Assembly: GCA_029844215.1 (NCBI GenBank)
Contig: CM056728.1
Coordinates: 86,241,676 to 86,305,675 of the forward strand
Reading direction: 5' to 3'
DNA: 64,000 nucleotides
Source of the DNA: Przewalskia tangutica
Lineage: Eukaryota > Streptophyta > Magnoliopsida > Solanales > Solanaceae
Part shown: piece by piece, positions 43,992-55,126 of the stretch
Position numbering within the stretch: the first letter of the stretch is position 1
Layout of the letters: each line of letters starts with the position of its first letter
Notes under the pieces: generated by a model
Told to the model about the DNA's origin: nothing
What the model saw: the letters and a program-made list of their open reading frames with translations, nothing else
Database searches by the model: none
Position numbers and translations under genes: made by a program

Positions 43992-46060
43992 CCGAGGAAT
44001 TTTACATTTTTGTGGGGCCCACGAGGGTTACGAAATTTTATGGACGAATGAGAGGGCGACACGTGGCACTCCTTCCACATGGCTTGGTCGAAATTGTGTA
44101 AGGGAAAAATGGTCATTGACCATGGTAGAAGATAAGTCTTCCAAAGCTTGATATTGTTGACAAGTCAACTTGTCCACCTAGGCTTGATCCAAGTGAAACT
44201 CATCCTAACCTCACATTTGTTTAAGTCTAAGCCCTCCATTGTGTTTTATAAGGTTACTACTAGTGCAAGACTAGCTCATTTACACTTAGAAAAATTAGAG
44301 AACATCTTGTTCCTCTATAGTTGCTCTCGGCCAAGGCCACTTTAGGAAGAGAAAATTTTGTAGTTTTGATCCATTAGCCACAAGACTTTAACCCAATGTC
44401 CCCAAGGGTATTGTAAGGTTATCTCAATAGAAAAATTTCGGAAAAAACACATTTTTACGTTAGTCGCAAGGCGGAAACTAAGGGAGTTCTTCAACTTTGA
44501 AGTTGGAACTTGAAGATGGGTTCTTCATGGGCCTCTAAGGATTGCTTGGAGCGGATTGGAACTTAAGGAAAGGAGCTAAGAATTTCTAAGGCGCGACTTT
44601 GGATCTTGGAAATTTTAAGGGCTTGGAAAGGTATAAATTTTGTCGTTTTAGCAATTAAGGTTTACTTATCATTGTAGCTATGGTTATTAGCAAGCATGAG
44701 TTATATAGTATGAAGTTCGATAAGTATTTTGACTATTGGAACCCTAATCCGAAATCTAGCATGTTTAGCTTTAAGATTTCAATTCAAGTCGATTATTAGT
44801 TAATTCGTCACATGTTGTATAAAGAAGGAAATTGTAGTTGTTGAAGTTGTTTATGACTAAATAACATGTTGACCTAAGAACTTGAAATTGGAAAAGGATT
44901 GGAAAAGACGTAGTATTATTGGTTATATGTTGGCCGAGAATGGCTAGTGAAGTATTACACTATTTGGTATGAATTGTGGGGCGGAATTTTACACGTATTG
45001 TAAGGCGTGTAATCCCCTTTGTTTGGTTGTTGTTTGGAGCCTTAAATGTGGCTTGTTGGTTATTGTATTCGGCCTTGAAAAAGGTGGCAAAGTGAGTAGA
45101 AACAAAGGAAGTGCTGCCCGATTTTCCGTAGAATTAGAGACCATATACTTAGTATTATTCTACGTTGAGACTAGAAGTTGATAGTCTTGTTGTGACCATT
45201 ATAGGTTGATACTTCTACGTACGGCGTATTCGGCTTAGCTTGTGGATTTTAGCCGAAGAGGTATGTGAACTATCTCCTCTTCTAGCATGATTCCTTAAGA
45301 TAAAGAAAGTAAGTTCTACTCCTTAAATGATTCATTCCTTTGTTGTACTTGGATTGCCTAAAATAGAATTTGTTCTATGTACTTCCTTGATTGTACTTTG
45401 ATGTTTAAATTGTAAGTTGTATAATCCATTTCCTTAGTGAAGTTTGGATTTTTAAAAGTGAAAGTATTTTACTTAAAGTACATAGAGTCTTGAAAAGGAA
45501 GTGGTTTCCAAAGCTTTTGGCTAGTGCCTTAATTCCAAAACCTAAGGGTCATTATAATGACTTTGTGAGTCAAGGAGTGATTTACTTAATTGTTTTAAGA
45601 GAGGAGAAATGACATGATTTAAGAGAAGTAACTTGTTTTAGAGGTGTGAGTTACTTGAGGTTTTAAAGTAGAAGAAACTTGTTTTCTAAATATTAAGAGA
45701 CTTGTAGTATTTTGAAAGTTGAGAACTTGATTTGTAAGTACGTGATACTTGGTTTTAATTGTATAAGTCTCTTGATTATAAAAGGAATGGATATGTCTAA
45801 AACCATAAAGGGTTATAACGGCTTTATGGGAAGTTGGTTATAACGGCTTTATGGAAGGTTTAGAAAGTTGTCTATTTTGATTAATGGGCATAAGTTGCCT
45901 AGATTGTGAAAATTTGAAGTTACTTGGTTTCAAGCTTTGAAATGAGTTTCTAAAAGTATAGTAACTTACTTTGAAAAATAGACACACCTTGATACTACGG
46001 GTGTTAGTATCTTGAGGTTTTACACAAAAAGGAGTCTCTTGAAAAGGATGTACGTACGTA

Positions 46061-46675
46061 GTACTTTGGCCTGTTTAATTGAGAATTTGTCTAAGTATGC
46101 CTTGATAAGTACTTTGGCTTGTTAAATGAGAATTATTCTATGTGATGCCTTGATTAGTACTTTGGCTTGATAAATTGAGAATTTGTCCAAGTATGCCTTG
46201 ATAAGTACTTTGGCTTGTTAAATGAGAATTATTCTATTTGTGCCTTGATTAGTACTTTGGCTTGATAAATTGAGAATTTGTCTAAGTGTGCCTTGATTAG
46301 TACTTTGGGTTGATAAATTGAGAATTTGTCCAAGTATGCCTTGATAAGTACTTTGGCTTGTTAAATGAGAATTTTTCTATTTGTGATGCCTTGATTAGTA
46401 CTTTGGCTTGATAAATTGAGAATTTGTCTAAGTGTGCCTTGATTAGTACTTTGGCTTGATAAATTGAGAATTCGTCTAAGTGTGCCTTGATTAGTACTTT
46501 GGCTTGATAAATTGAGAATTTGTCTAAGTATGCCTTGATAAGTACTTTGGCTTGTTAAATGAGAATTATTCTATGTGATGCCTTGATTAGTACTTTGGCT
46601 TGATAAATTGAGAATTTGTCTAAGTGTGCCTTGATAAGTACTTTGGCTTGTTTAGTTGAGAACTGCCTATGTGTG
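46061..46675 (+). repeat. 48-bp tandem repeat in the E LTR
   Basis: About 13 units of GCCTTGATTAGTACTTTGG followed by CTTGATAAATTGAGAATTTGTC. Two unit types alternate (TTGATAAATTGAGAATTTGT and TTGTTAAATGAGAATTATTC), which suggests growth by multi-unit duplication. Confidence 0.92.
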
Positions 46676-47834
46676 CTGGAAATAGCCGGTTGTGTGCTAT
46701 TGGTATATCAGTCGTTTCGGGGTCATTCCCCGGGTTTGTGGCATTTGCAGATTCCGTGGAATTGCTACCCACGATGCGAGGAATACCTCATGCGGGTCCG
46801 TAAGGACTTACGCGGTGAAATAGTCCCACGCGGCGGGTCCAAACCTATGCGAGGAATACCTCACGCGAGTCCGTAGTGGCTTACGCGGTGAAATAGTCCC
46901 ATGCGAGGAATACCTCTCGCGGTCCACGCGCCTACGCGTGAAATAGTCCGTGAGTAGGATGGTTAAATGATACCGCGCGGATGGTCCTGTTTTGATCATG
47001 AGCTTCCTATTTTATATTGTAAGGATACTATCGCTTACTCTCATTGTTAGTAAGGCACAATGTGTTGTAATTTGATTATCATATATGTCCCCTGATTGGT
47101 CAGGTTACCCTATGGTCATGCTTTTACGATGTGGGATTCCGGGGCATGAGACCACGAGGCATTTAGGACACAAGTGGGACTTGGTGTTCATGTATCCTTA
47201 TTGGTGTTATTACATCATGGATCGCCAAGAATGAGGAAGGATTCCACGGGCATGATTGATATTATGGGCGTGAGACCCATGGTTATATTTGAGAAGTGAC
47301 TTTGAGGGCCTGCGTCCCTGACTTGATATGACTGCTTATGTATTAGGTACTGTAGGTTGGCTATCAGACATGTCTCCCGCTTGCTTAGATCATATGATTT
47401 CATTACGATTTCATCGTTTCACATACTTGGTACATTCTTCAGATCGACCTCCTTTCGGGCCGCGTTCATGCCGCAGTTTAGGTACGCAGCTTGATGATCA
47501 GCAGTGTAGGACCGCCGAGTTTTTGGATAGCTCCTTCGCTCGAGTTTATCTTTTGGTATAAGTCTTTCAAGATGTGCTTTTGTACGCATGGGTACGGGGC
47601 CTTGTCCCGTCATAGTTCAAGATAACTCTTGAGGTCCGTATTCATATGCTGGATTGGACTCGTATACAGTGTGGTGTCTTTTGTTTATATATATTATGGC
47701 GACTTTGTCGGCTTTGCTGCATCGTATGTTGGTTTTTTTAAAAAAAGTGTTATTTAAATTCGCAGCTTTACTTAGTTGTTATGCGTAAGGTGCCTGTGTA
47801 GGCACCACCACGCCCGGTTCGGGTCGTGACAGAG

Positions 47835-47846
47835 TGGTATCAGAGC
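47835..47846 (+). other. Primer-binding site, initiator Met tRNA (E)
   Basis: TGGTATCAGAGC, three bases after the LTR end GTCGTGACA at 47831. Confidence 0.95.
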
Positions 47847-47897
47847 AGTCAGTCCTCGGAATGTTTACAGACCGTGTCTAGTAGAGTCTTGATTATC

Positions 47898-47917
47898 GGT
47901 GTGTTGCGCGCCACACC
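47898..47917 (+). other. Leader hairpin with GCGCGC loop (E)
   Basis: Stem GGTGTG / CACACC (six Watson-Crick pairs), loop TT-GCGCGC. Compared with the other elements the loop changed from GTGCAC to GCGCGC, two changes that keep self-complementarity, and the G-U pair of the stem became G-C. Confidence 0.65.
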
Positions 47918-48032
47918 CATAAACAGGAGGCTACAGGACATTTAGGAGTTGGTTTCTATTCTTCTCACTCTAAGATCGTACATGAAATTTGTGTTAGTAA
48001 GATAATTCTCCGACGATTGTTGTGTTACGCTT

Positions 48033-48794
48033 ATGCCTCCAAGGAGGGCAACACCGCCTGAAGGCAAAGGAGTAGCAGAGCTACTAGTCGACTCGTAGAG
48101 TTGATAGGGCTCGTGCCTGTGGTATACCTGGATGTCGTTGCTAGCCGCGAAGTTCTTCACGGGTTTTGAGGCCCCAGACCAGAGCCTCCGGGCCAGCTAG
48201 GGAAGACTTTAGTGGTCGGCGAAGCCATTATGTTATTGACCAAGATAGCGGTGCTACGCTTTCTTCAACAGCGAGGTTATTCGCCGACATGCATGTGTAC
48301 AGAGGGTAGAGGCCAACGCGAGATCAGAAGAGGCTAGACCGGTTGGTTATCCCGTGAGTTTTTGGACGAGCAAATTTCAAGAAGAAGTGAGATATTCGTC
48401 CCAGCCTACCCAGTACATACCCCCGCAGTTCACAGTTGGGATATTGGACCCCACAAGGTATTTAGGAGCCGGTCCAAGCTCCAGGGGTCGAGGTTCTCAA
48501 AGGAGCAGAGGATTTTCTCAGTCGAGGCCACATATTCCTCAGTGTTTCCAATGTAGTAAGCGTCATTTGTGGAAATTCCGTCATGGCACATGTGGTTGTT
48601 ATTATTGTGACCGTCCGGGCCACAAGAAGTGGGAATGTCCTTTTAGAAGGAGCACTGGTGTAGTGGCTCAGCCTTCGAGGCCGATGGTTGGTTTCCTTTC
48701 CTCCACAGTATGCGTCTGCAAGCGGTGTTCGATGTTAGCCACCGCGGAGGTCAGGGTGGAGTTTATAGTTCTGGCGGTCCTTCGAACCGCATAG
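48033..48794 (+). pseudogene. Internally deleted gag of E
   Basis: ATG CCT CCA AGG AGG starts it at the usual place after the leader. The 3' part is an open frame (48354-48794, 146 codons) with the nucleocapsid features: a Cys/His cluster (CFQCSKRHLWKF) and a full CCHC knuckle CYYCDRPGHKKWECP. Most of the capsid core is missing: 0.76 kb here against 1.32 kb in element B. The reading frame between the start and the knuckle part is broken. Sequence similarity to the gag of B is limited to the ends, in keeping with E being another family. Confidence 0.75.
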
Positions 48795-49714
48795 TTGACG
48801 TGACTACTAGGCACGGTCAGGAGGCAACATCGCACGGGGTTACAGGTATACTTCGATTCTTTGAATCATACGTGCATTAACAAGATTCAGATTTTACCCT
48901 AGCGTATATGTTTTCCCTTTATTGCTAGAGTTGTAAAGTGATAGTACCCCAGAGGTAGGGATACTTTGATTAGTAAAGTGAAAAGTTAAGACTGTTGACA
49001 AGAATGATAAGTGAACTGAGACTATAGTTGTGTAGAGTTCACAAGTTGTAATTACCCCGTAACAGTGTAAGACCGATAGGGAAGGATGTACAGTAGAAAT
49101 ACTTTGGCTTATGTGACGAACCTCTAGTGAATAGGGGATAGGGTAAGAAGTACCTTGAGATAAGAGAGAGATTTATTTCAGACTAAGAATGAGAAGTTAA
49201 GTGTGATGATGAGTCGGGTTATGGACTCATCTCGGGTCAACCGGTAGTATGGAATGGGGTGATGTCAGTTGGTAGTGGTTCCGCGATGTGATAGGGCACG
49301 GGATGCCAGCCCAAGTTGAGTTAATCGTGTACGAGTTCGTGGACGCGCTCCACCTAACTAGGTCGTAAGGACCGAGAAGAGCCTTATCGGGAAAGTAAGT
49401 AACAATATGGCCAAGTTTGGATAGTAACTCCAAGGATTGGAGAACAGAAACAAAATTTGAGATTTTGTACGTGTACTAGATGAGTTTGAAAGTATGACAA
49501 GTAAGGAAGGAAAGGAACCTCTAAGGATCCCGTGTTTGGGAAGACTGTAACCTTCGAGTTTTGTGAGAAGGGGTCGCGGACGGAAGGTCCATTGATATGT
49601 TTACGTATGTGTTGTGGTGGCCATGTGTGGCATCGTTGGCCTTGTGCATGTATTGACTGTTAGGCATAGTATAGAGTTTATGCCGGAGTTTGTATAGCTT
49701 GACAACCGACTAAG
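48795..49714 (+). other. Post-gag region of E
   Basis: About 0.9 kb without pol domains. Parts resemble the other elements (GTGATAGGGCACGGGATGCCAG and GAGTTCGTGGACGCG-like words near 49285-49350). No gene recognised. Confidence 0.5.
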
Positions 49715-49750
49715 AACATTCGGGGACGAATGTTTCTAAGGGGGGAAGAA
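49715..49750 (+). other. 3' hairpin and polypurine tract of E
   Basis: AACATTCG-GGGA-CGAATGTT (49715-49734; loop one base longer than elsewhere), then AGGGGGGAAGAA up to the LTR start at 49751. Confidence 0.88.
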
Positions 49751-50172
49751 TGTTACACCCCGTAAGTCCAGGACATGTAAAAGAGAATGTACGAAAGGAA
49801 ACAAGACTTGGAAATTGATACGAAAAGAAGAATTGTTTTTCCGACGGAAAATGTTCCGAACGTCGGAAAGGAAAAATGTTAGTTGTTGAGAATTGGATTC
49901 TCAAAATGTATTATTTGAAGAGTATGGAACCTATTAGCATTATGGAAATTTATTTTTACGGATTTGGTCACGTGGGGCCCACCCGAGGAATTTTACATTT
50001 TTGTGGGGCCCACGAGGGTTACAAAATTTTATGGACGAATGAGAGGGCGACACGTGGCACTCCTTCCACATGGCTTGGTCGAAATTGTGTAAGGGCAAAA
50101 TGGTCATTGACCATGGTAGAAGATAAGTCTTCCAAAGCTTGATATTGTTGACAAGTCAACTTGTCCACCTAG
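49751..50172 (+). repeat. 3' LTR of element E, truncated
   Basis: The first 422 bp match 43760-44181 almost exactly, then the match stops after TTGTCCACCTAG. The following sequence belongs to the minisatellite of another LTR (F). Confidence 0.9.
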
Positions 50173-50999
50173 TGGATCTGGTAGTTAGCTTAAGTACTTG
50201 CCCCGGTCAGCGACGTGATGCAGGGTGGATCTGGTAGAGGCTATCGTACTTGCCCCGGTCAGCTTCGTGATACAGTTATTTAGTATTGTTGGTACGGTAG
50301 GTTCTGGTAGTTGGCTTTCGTACTTGCCCCAGACGGTTTCTTACGACACAGCGGACTGGTGTTCATGTACTCCTTGGTGTTATTACATCATAGATCGCCA
50401 GCGATGAAGGTATTCCACGCATGATTGATGTTGTGGGCGAGACCCATAGTTATATTTGAGTGATGACTTGGCGGCGAGTCCCGACTTGATACGGCCGCTT
50501 ATATATTATGGATTGTAGTTGGTTATCATACATGTCTCCTACTTTATATAGATCGTTATGATTTCATTACGATTTTCGCCACATACTTGGTATCTTGTAA
50601 TCGACCTCCTTCGGTCTACGCTCACGCCGCAGAAGTACACCGCTTGTTGATCCTCGCTCATGTGATCGCAGTCAATTGGGAAGCTCCGCTTCCGAGGCTT
50701 ATCTTTCGTATAGTCCCTGTCATTGTAGGTACTTGTACATTCGTGGTATGGCGGGCCATGTCCCGTCATAGTTGTTGTTACATTCTAGAGGTCCGTAGTA
50801 ATCACGCTGGCAAAGGTTTGTAAAGGATTTCTCGCTCGATTTTGATGTATATATACAGGAAGGTAACCGGTTTGGTTAACCTGTTTTTATTATTATATAT
50901 CTTGTTTCATGTGTAAGTTTTTATTTTCGCTGATTTTCTCTGATGTTGTATCACCAGGTGCCCGGTAAGGCACGATCCACGCCCGGCTCGGTCGTGACA
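50173..50999 (+). repeat. 5' LTR of element F, remnant
   Basis: The last 827 bp of an LTR: three minisatellite units (50180-50340), the conserved U5-side sequence and the end GTCGTGACA. The U3 and core are missing, so this copy has no promoter. Confidence 0.85.
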
Positions 51000-51003
51000 A
51001 AAG

Positions 51004-51015
51004 TGGTATCAGAGC
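51004..51015 (+). other. Primer-binding site, initiator Met tRNA (F)
   Basis: TGGTATCAGAGC, four bases after the LTR end. Confidence 0.95.
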
Positions 51016-51068
51016 AGTTAATCCTCGGAAAGTGTCTACCGACCGTGTCTAGTAGAGTCTTGATTATC

Positions 51069-51088
51069 GGTGTGTTGTGCACCACATC
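51069..51088 (+). other. Leader hairpin with GTGCAC loop (F)
   Basis: GGTGTG / CACATC stem enclosing TT-GTGCAC, between primer-binding site and gag. Confidence 0.6.
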
Positions 51089-51205
51089 TATAATCAGGAG
51101 GCTACAGAATATTTAGGATTGGTTTCCATTCTTCTCACTCTGAGATCGTGCCTTAGATCTGTGTTATGAGTTAGACTCCCTCTGACGTATTCTCATGTAC
51201 CAGTG

Positions 51206-52388
51206 ATACCTCCGCGCAAGGCAACCAGGGCCCATAAGGGCAAGGCAGCAGAGAGAGCTGCGAGTAGAGCACAGAGGGTTACGAGGGCAATGCCCAGTCT
51301 TTACCTGAGGTGGTGCTACAGACGGCGGATTCTACGATGCCGCCAGCCCCAGCAGAGTTTAGAGCAGCAGCAGTAGCTACTGAGGCCACGATCCGAGCCT
51401 CCACCCCACGGCCAGGAACAGAGGATATGGGTTACAAGGAGATGGCCCAGTTACTAGTTAGGTTTATGGCGAGACTTGAGGACAGGCGGGAGCCAGTGGT
51501 ACCAATAGTGCACTCCAGGGTCGATAGTTGGAGACTTCGGGACTTCTTAAGTTGCAGTCCACCAGTGTTCTATGGATCGAGCCGAGGATGACCTCGTGAG
51601 TTTATCCGATGGTTACAATGGATCACGAGTGATCAAGGCCTCGAGGCGTAGTCGGTGATATTGGTTCGCATCGGCCGCGTGATACCGCAATGATCGTTTG
51701 ATTCACGGAACCGCCCTGGGGAGCATGCGCTCACCTGGTTGGGACGAGTTCTTAGGAATTTCTTGCACATTTCTTGCCTCCCGGATTTGCGAGGGCTCGC
51801 CGATGCATTTTTGACGCTGAGGCGCAACGCGCACGGTTCGGGAGTACAGTAGAGTTTGACTCATTAGCCCTGGTATGTCCCCGCATTAGTGGCGCATACG
51901 GAGGATAGGGTGCACCGATATGTCACAGGACTTGACGATTAGTTAGCGGAGGGTTGCACAGTACTAGCTCATCAGCCGGGCAAGGACATAGCCCGAATAC
52001 AGGCATATGCGCACGGGATTGAGGAACGTAGAGACCGACGTAGGGACCAGGAACAGCATAAGAGCGCTAGGATAGCAGGTCCTTCAAGAACTCAGAGACA
52101 GATCGCCAAGAAGAAAGCTAGTTATACACCTCCAGCATGCAGTGGTCCTCCGCAGCTTTCGTGGCATCCAGGTATTCGTGAGCGGTCGAGCTCCTGTGCT
52201 CTGTTTCGGGGGAGTAGGGGTGTTAGTCTGAGGAAGCCACCTCTACCTCGGTGTAGTCGATGTGGTAGAACCCATTATGGGGAGTGTCGTGCTAGTTTGG
52301 GAGATTGCTATACTTGCGGCCGGCAGGGCCATTTTGCGAAGAAGTGTCCGACCAGAGGTAGCGCGGCAAAGGGGAAGTGAAACAGTAG
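51206..52388 (+). pseudogene. Frameshifted gag of F
   Basis: The start codon is ATA (ATA CCT CCG CGC AAG GCA) where the other copies have ATG. A good stretch is open at 51310-51591, with EDMGYKEMAQLLVRFMARLEDR and DFLSCSPPVFYGS, and frameshifts and stops follow. The nucleocapsid part lies at about 52220-52370, where the knuckle DNA can be recognised but its first Cys is altered. The end, near AAGTGAAACAGTAG, matches that of D. The element's promoter LTR is truncated, so expression from its own LTR is unlikely. Confidence 0.82.
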
Positions 52389-53295
52389 TTACAGGTATAT
52401 CCTTAACCCTCTAGAGATTTGTATGCGTGATATGATGATTTTTTTTATGTTGAGTGCTATGTATGTATAGCATTGTGCTTATAGCAAATTAGAAAACATG
52501 GGTGGTTGAAAAGGTAAGTATGGAGACATGGAAGGTGTGAACCTTAGAATATTACACGTTGAGACCTTAGATGTAAACCGTCTTGAGTAAAGGACTTTGC
52601 AGATGATCCTTGTCGGAGTGCATTATATGCATAGGGTGTATTAGTGTGATAATTCCATGGGTAGTGTGAGATGGAAGTGGTAGCTTTCACGACGTGAATT
52701 AGTAAGATTGTTCCGGATCGGGGAACGAGAGAGTTTGGGCGATAGCGGGTCGGGTTGAGGCCAAATCGCGGGTTAACCCGCAACCCGGAGTGAGGTGGGG
52801 TCAGTTCGAGGTGATCCCGCCGGATGGTAGGGTCACGAGGGTGCTAGGCCCAGGTTTAGGTAACCATCGTATGAGTTCGTGGATGCGTTCGACCAGAATC
52901 AGATCGTGAAGGCCGGGAATGGCCTTGAAAGAATTTGAGGCTAGTAAGATGACCAAGTTTGGAGGTAGTGACTCCAAAGGTTTTGGAACAAGCGATGGAT
53001 CGAGTATGGCACGGTACTAAAGAGTTCGTGTACGGAAGGCGGTACGCAGTAGGAAAGAAGTGAACATGTGCTAAGAGATGGAAGTAATCATTTTTGTGAA
53101 GTAAAGGTGCGAAGAGAATATCCTTTGGACCAGGAGCGAGAGTTAGTGTTGTTTTACATCTTCGAGGTGATTCCTCGTTGGCTTGGATTGGAGTTTTGCG
53201 CATATGTTATATTATGGCCATTGGTGGCATAATTGGTTTCGTAAGTATAGAAGTGAAGGCTATACCGGCGCATGTACATTTGGAGACTTAGAAGG
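52389..53295 (+). other. Post-gag region of F
   Basis: Matches B, A2 and H with no pol domain. The palindromic GCGGGT-TA-ACCCGC is near 52768. A sense block encodes MALKEFEASKMTKFGGSDSK (from about 52918), soon followed by a stop. Antisense frames at 52544-52783 and 52856-53203 overlap it. Confidence 0.55.
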
Positions 53296-53330
53296 AACAT
53301 TCGGGACGAATGTTTCTAAGAGGGGAAGAA
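53296..53330 (+). other. 3' hairpin and polypurine tract of F
   Basis: AACATTCG-GGA-CGAATGTT (53296-53314) and AGAGGGGAAGAA up to the LTR start at 53331. Confidence 0.88.
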
Positions 53331-55126
53331 TGTTACACCCCGTAGTTCAGGGTATGTATGTGAGGACGCACGAGAATCACGTAAAAATTGGAAAGGAAGA
53401 AAGATGTGATTTTTCGACGGAAAAGTTTCCGGATTTTGTGAAGGAAAAAGGTTCGTTAATGGGAATTGGATTCCCAGATTTGGTATTCAGACTTTTTGGA
53501 ATATTTGAGAAATATGGAATTTTATTTCCGGAATTGGTCACGTGGGGCCCACGGGGAAAATTTACGGTTTGTGGGGCCCACTTTATTTTCGGATATTTTC
53601 GGAAGATGAAATATTTTGGACGAGTAGGGGGGCGACACGTGTCACCCCCATGTGGCCATGTTGGTCGAATGGCTAGAGGACATGTGGTTGGACGTTTTAG
53701 TGGACAAGTGGATTTTTGTGGTGGGCATATGTCCCATTGTTGTGGTGGACACTTGGTTGGAAGACTTCACTCCCACATGGACCAAATCCTCACCATACAC
53801 TTGCTTTGATCCTAGCCATTGATTTCTCTATAAATACACCCCTTGTTGCAAGACTTTATTCATCCCTCACTTGAAATATTTTTCCAAGGCAAAAATTCCC
53901 CTCCCTCCTTCAGTAGTTCTCGCCCACCCCACTTTGTGTAGAAAATACTTCAAGTATTGTTGTATTATCCCAAATACCTTAGCCTAGTATTCCTAGTAGT
54001 ATTCCAAAGTTATTTCAATACTAGGATCCCGGAAATACTACTTTATTCCAATAGTCGCAAAACGAAGCTCCTAGAAAAATCTTCATAGCTTAGATGAAGT
54101 GTTAAGAGGTTGTTTAGAAACTTCTGGCGGTTGCTGGAGCGGGTTGAGCGTAAGGAATCGAGCTAAACGTTGCTCGTGATCGACTTATAATCTTGGATAA
54201 TTTTGGGCTTATCGAGGTAATGATCTTTGTCCCCTATTGTAATTGGATATTACATATTGTAGTAGTTTAGAATCGAGTATAAGATTTATTGGAAGGATAA
54301 TTATAAAGAATTGAATCAGATTTACATTGACCGTATTTACGTGAGACTTGTAGTATTATTGTGGAGTAGAATTGTACCCGTCCAGGTTAGGCGTGTAACC
54401 CCGCCCCTCGAGTTGTTGGCTCGTAGCAGCCTCGATAGAGGAGATTTACGTGGTCATGCGGGGGGAGGCGTCACAAATTTCCGTAGAATAGGAACCTTGT
54501 ACTTGGAATTGTGCTACAAAGAGATCGAGAAATTGATAGACGCTGTGGCCTTTATAGGTTGAGATACTACGAGTAGCGTATTCTACTTGAAGAGTGGAAA
54601 AGGCTAGCAGGGTTACAGTACTTTGGAGCTTTTTGCTTTTTGTCGATAATTGTCGCGAGGTATGTGAACCTCTTCCTATCTTTTCTAGCATGATTATGTG
54701 AACTATGTAGTACGATAGACGTACGTGTGCTAAACGAACTTGGTTTGTGTTAAAAAGTTGTGAAACCGCTTTTATGAAAAATGGGTAATTGGGTTTTAAA
54801 AGGAATAAGTTATATTGATTTCGGAAATGAGAATAAGTATCGAACAAACCATTGCAGCGTTAATAAAGGAAAATGTATTGACAAATAATTAATTATATTA
54901 AAACCAGTAGAAACCTCCATCTGCATAGAAGCTAAGATAAGACAAAATTGTATTACATTTCCTAGATCATGACTGCTTTAATAAAATCATTAATAACAAG
55001 TATTGATTTTTCTTAAATTCCACAGTAAGGAACTTGAGAATTTGAAGTGTTTTGGTTTAAAAGAAAGGCATGGTTTTGTCTTAAATTGGTTTAAAACATA
55101 AAGTGTTATAATAGCTTTATGGGAAG
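53331..55126 (+). repeat. 3' LTR of element F, interrupted by G
   Basis: Starts TGTTACACCCCGTAGTTC. Contains CACGTGGGGCCCAC (53539-53552), a TATA box (53829-53836), donor-like AG/GTAATG (54216/54217) and the 200-bp module (54835-55000). It stops at 55126 in the word CTTTATGGGAAG, where G begins. A frame of 208 codons at 53183-53809 spans the LTR boundary and U3 and is not a gene. Confidence 0.88.

Larger units (their letters stand above)
43760..47831 (+). repeat. 5' LTR of element E
   Basis: It contains CACGTGGGGCCCAC (43978-43991), a TATA-like TTTTATA (44244-44250), donor-like AG/GTATAA near 44630 and AG/GTATGTGA at 45260/45261, and the 48-bp tandem array. A second array of TGCGAGGAATACCTC words lies at 46770-46960. 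It lacks the 200-bp module of the other LTRs. No gene. Confidence 0.9.
43760..50172 (+). mobile_element. Element E: diverged TR-GAG element, 3' truncated
   Basis: Starts TGTTACACCCCGTAAGTCC inside the 5' LTR of D. It has a 4072-bp 5' LTR, a canonical primer-binding site, a shortened gag, a polypurine tract and only the first 422 bp of the 3' LTR. Its LTR shares the general plan of the others but little sequence outside short conserved blocks, so it is a separate family. The right end is a breakpoint, with no target duplication visible. Confidence 0.9.

Noticed and set aside
43760..50172. Possible intact autonomous element because of its size
   Set aside because: No protease, reverse transcriptase, RNase H or integrase motif in any frame. 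Length comes from the 4-kb LTR.
53183..53809. 208-codon plus-strand frame
   Set aside because: It crosses the post-gag region, the polypurine tract and the LTR boundary of F. It has no family resemblance and the same DNA in D and A2 is broken.
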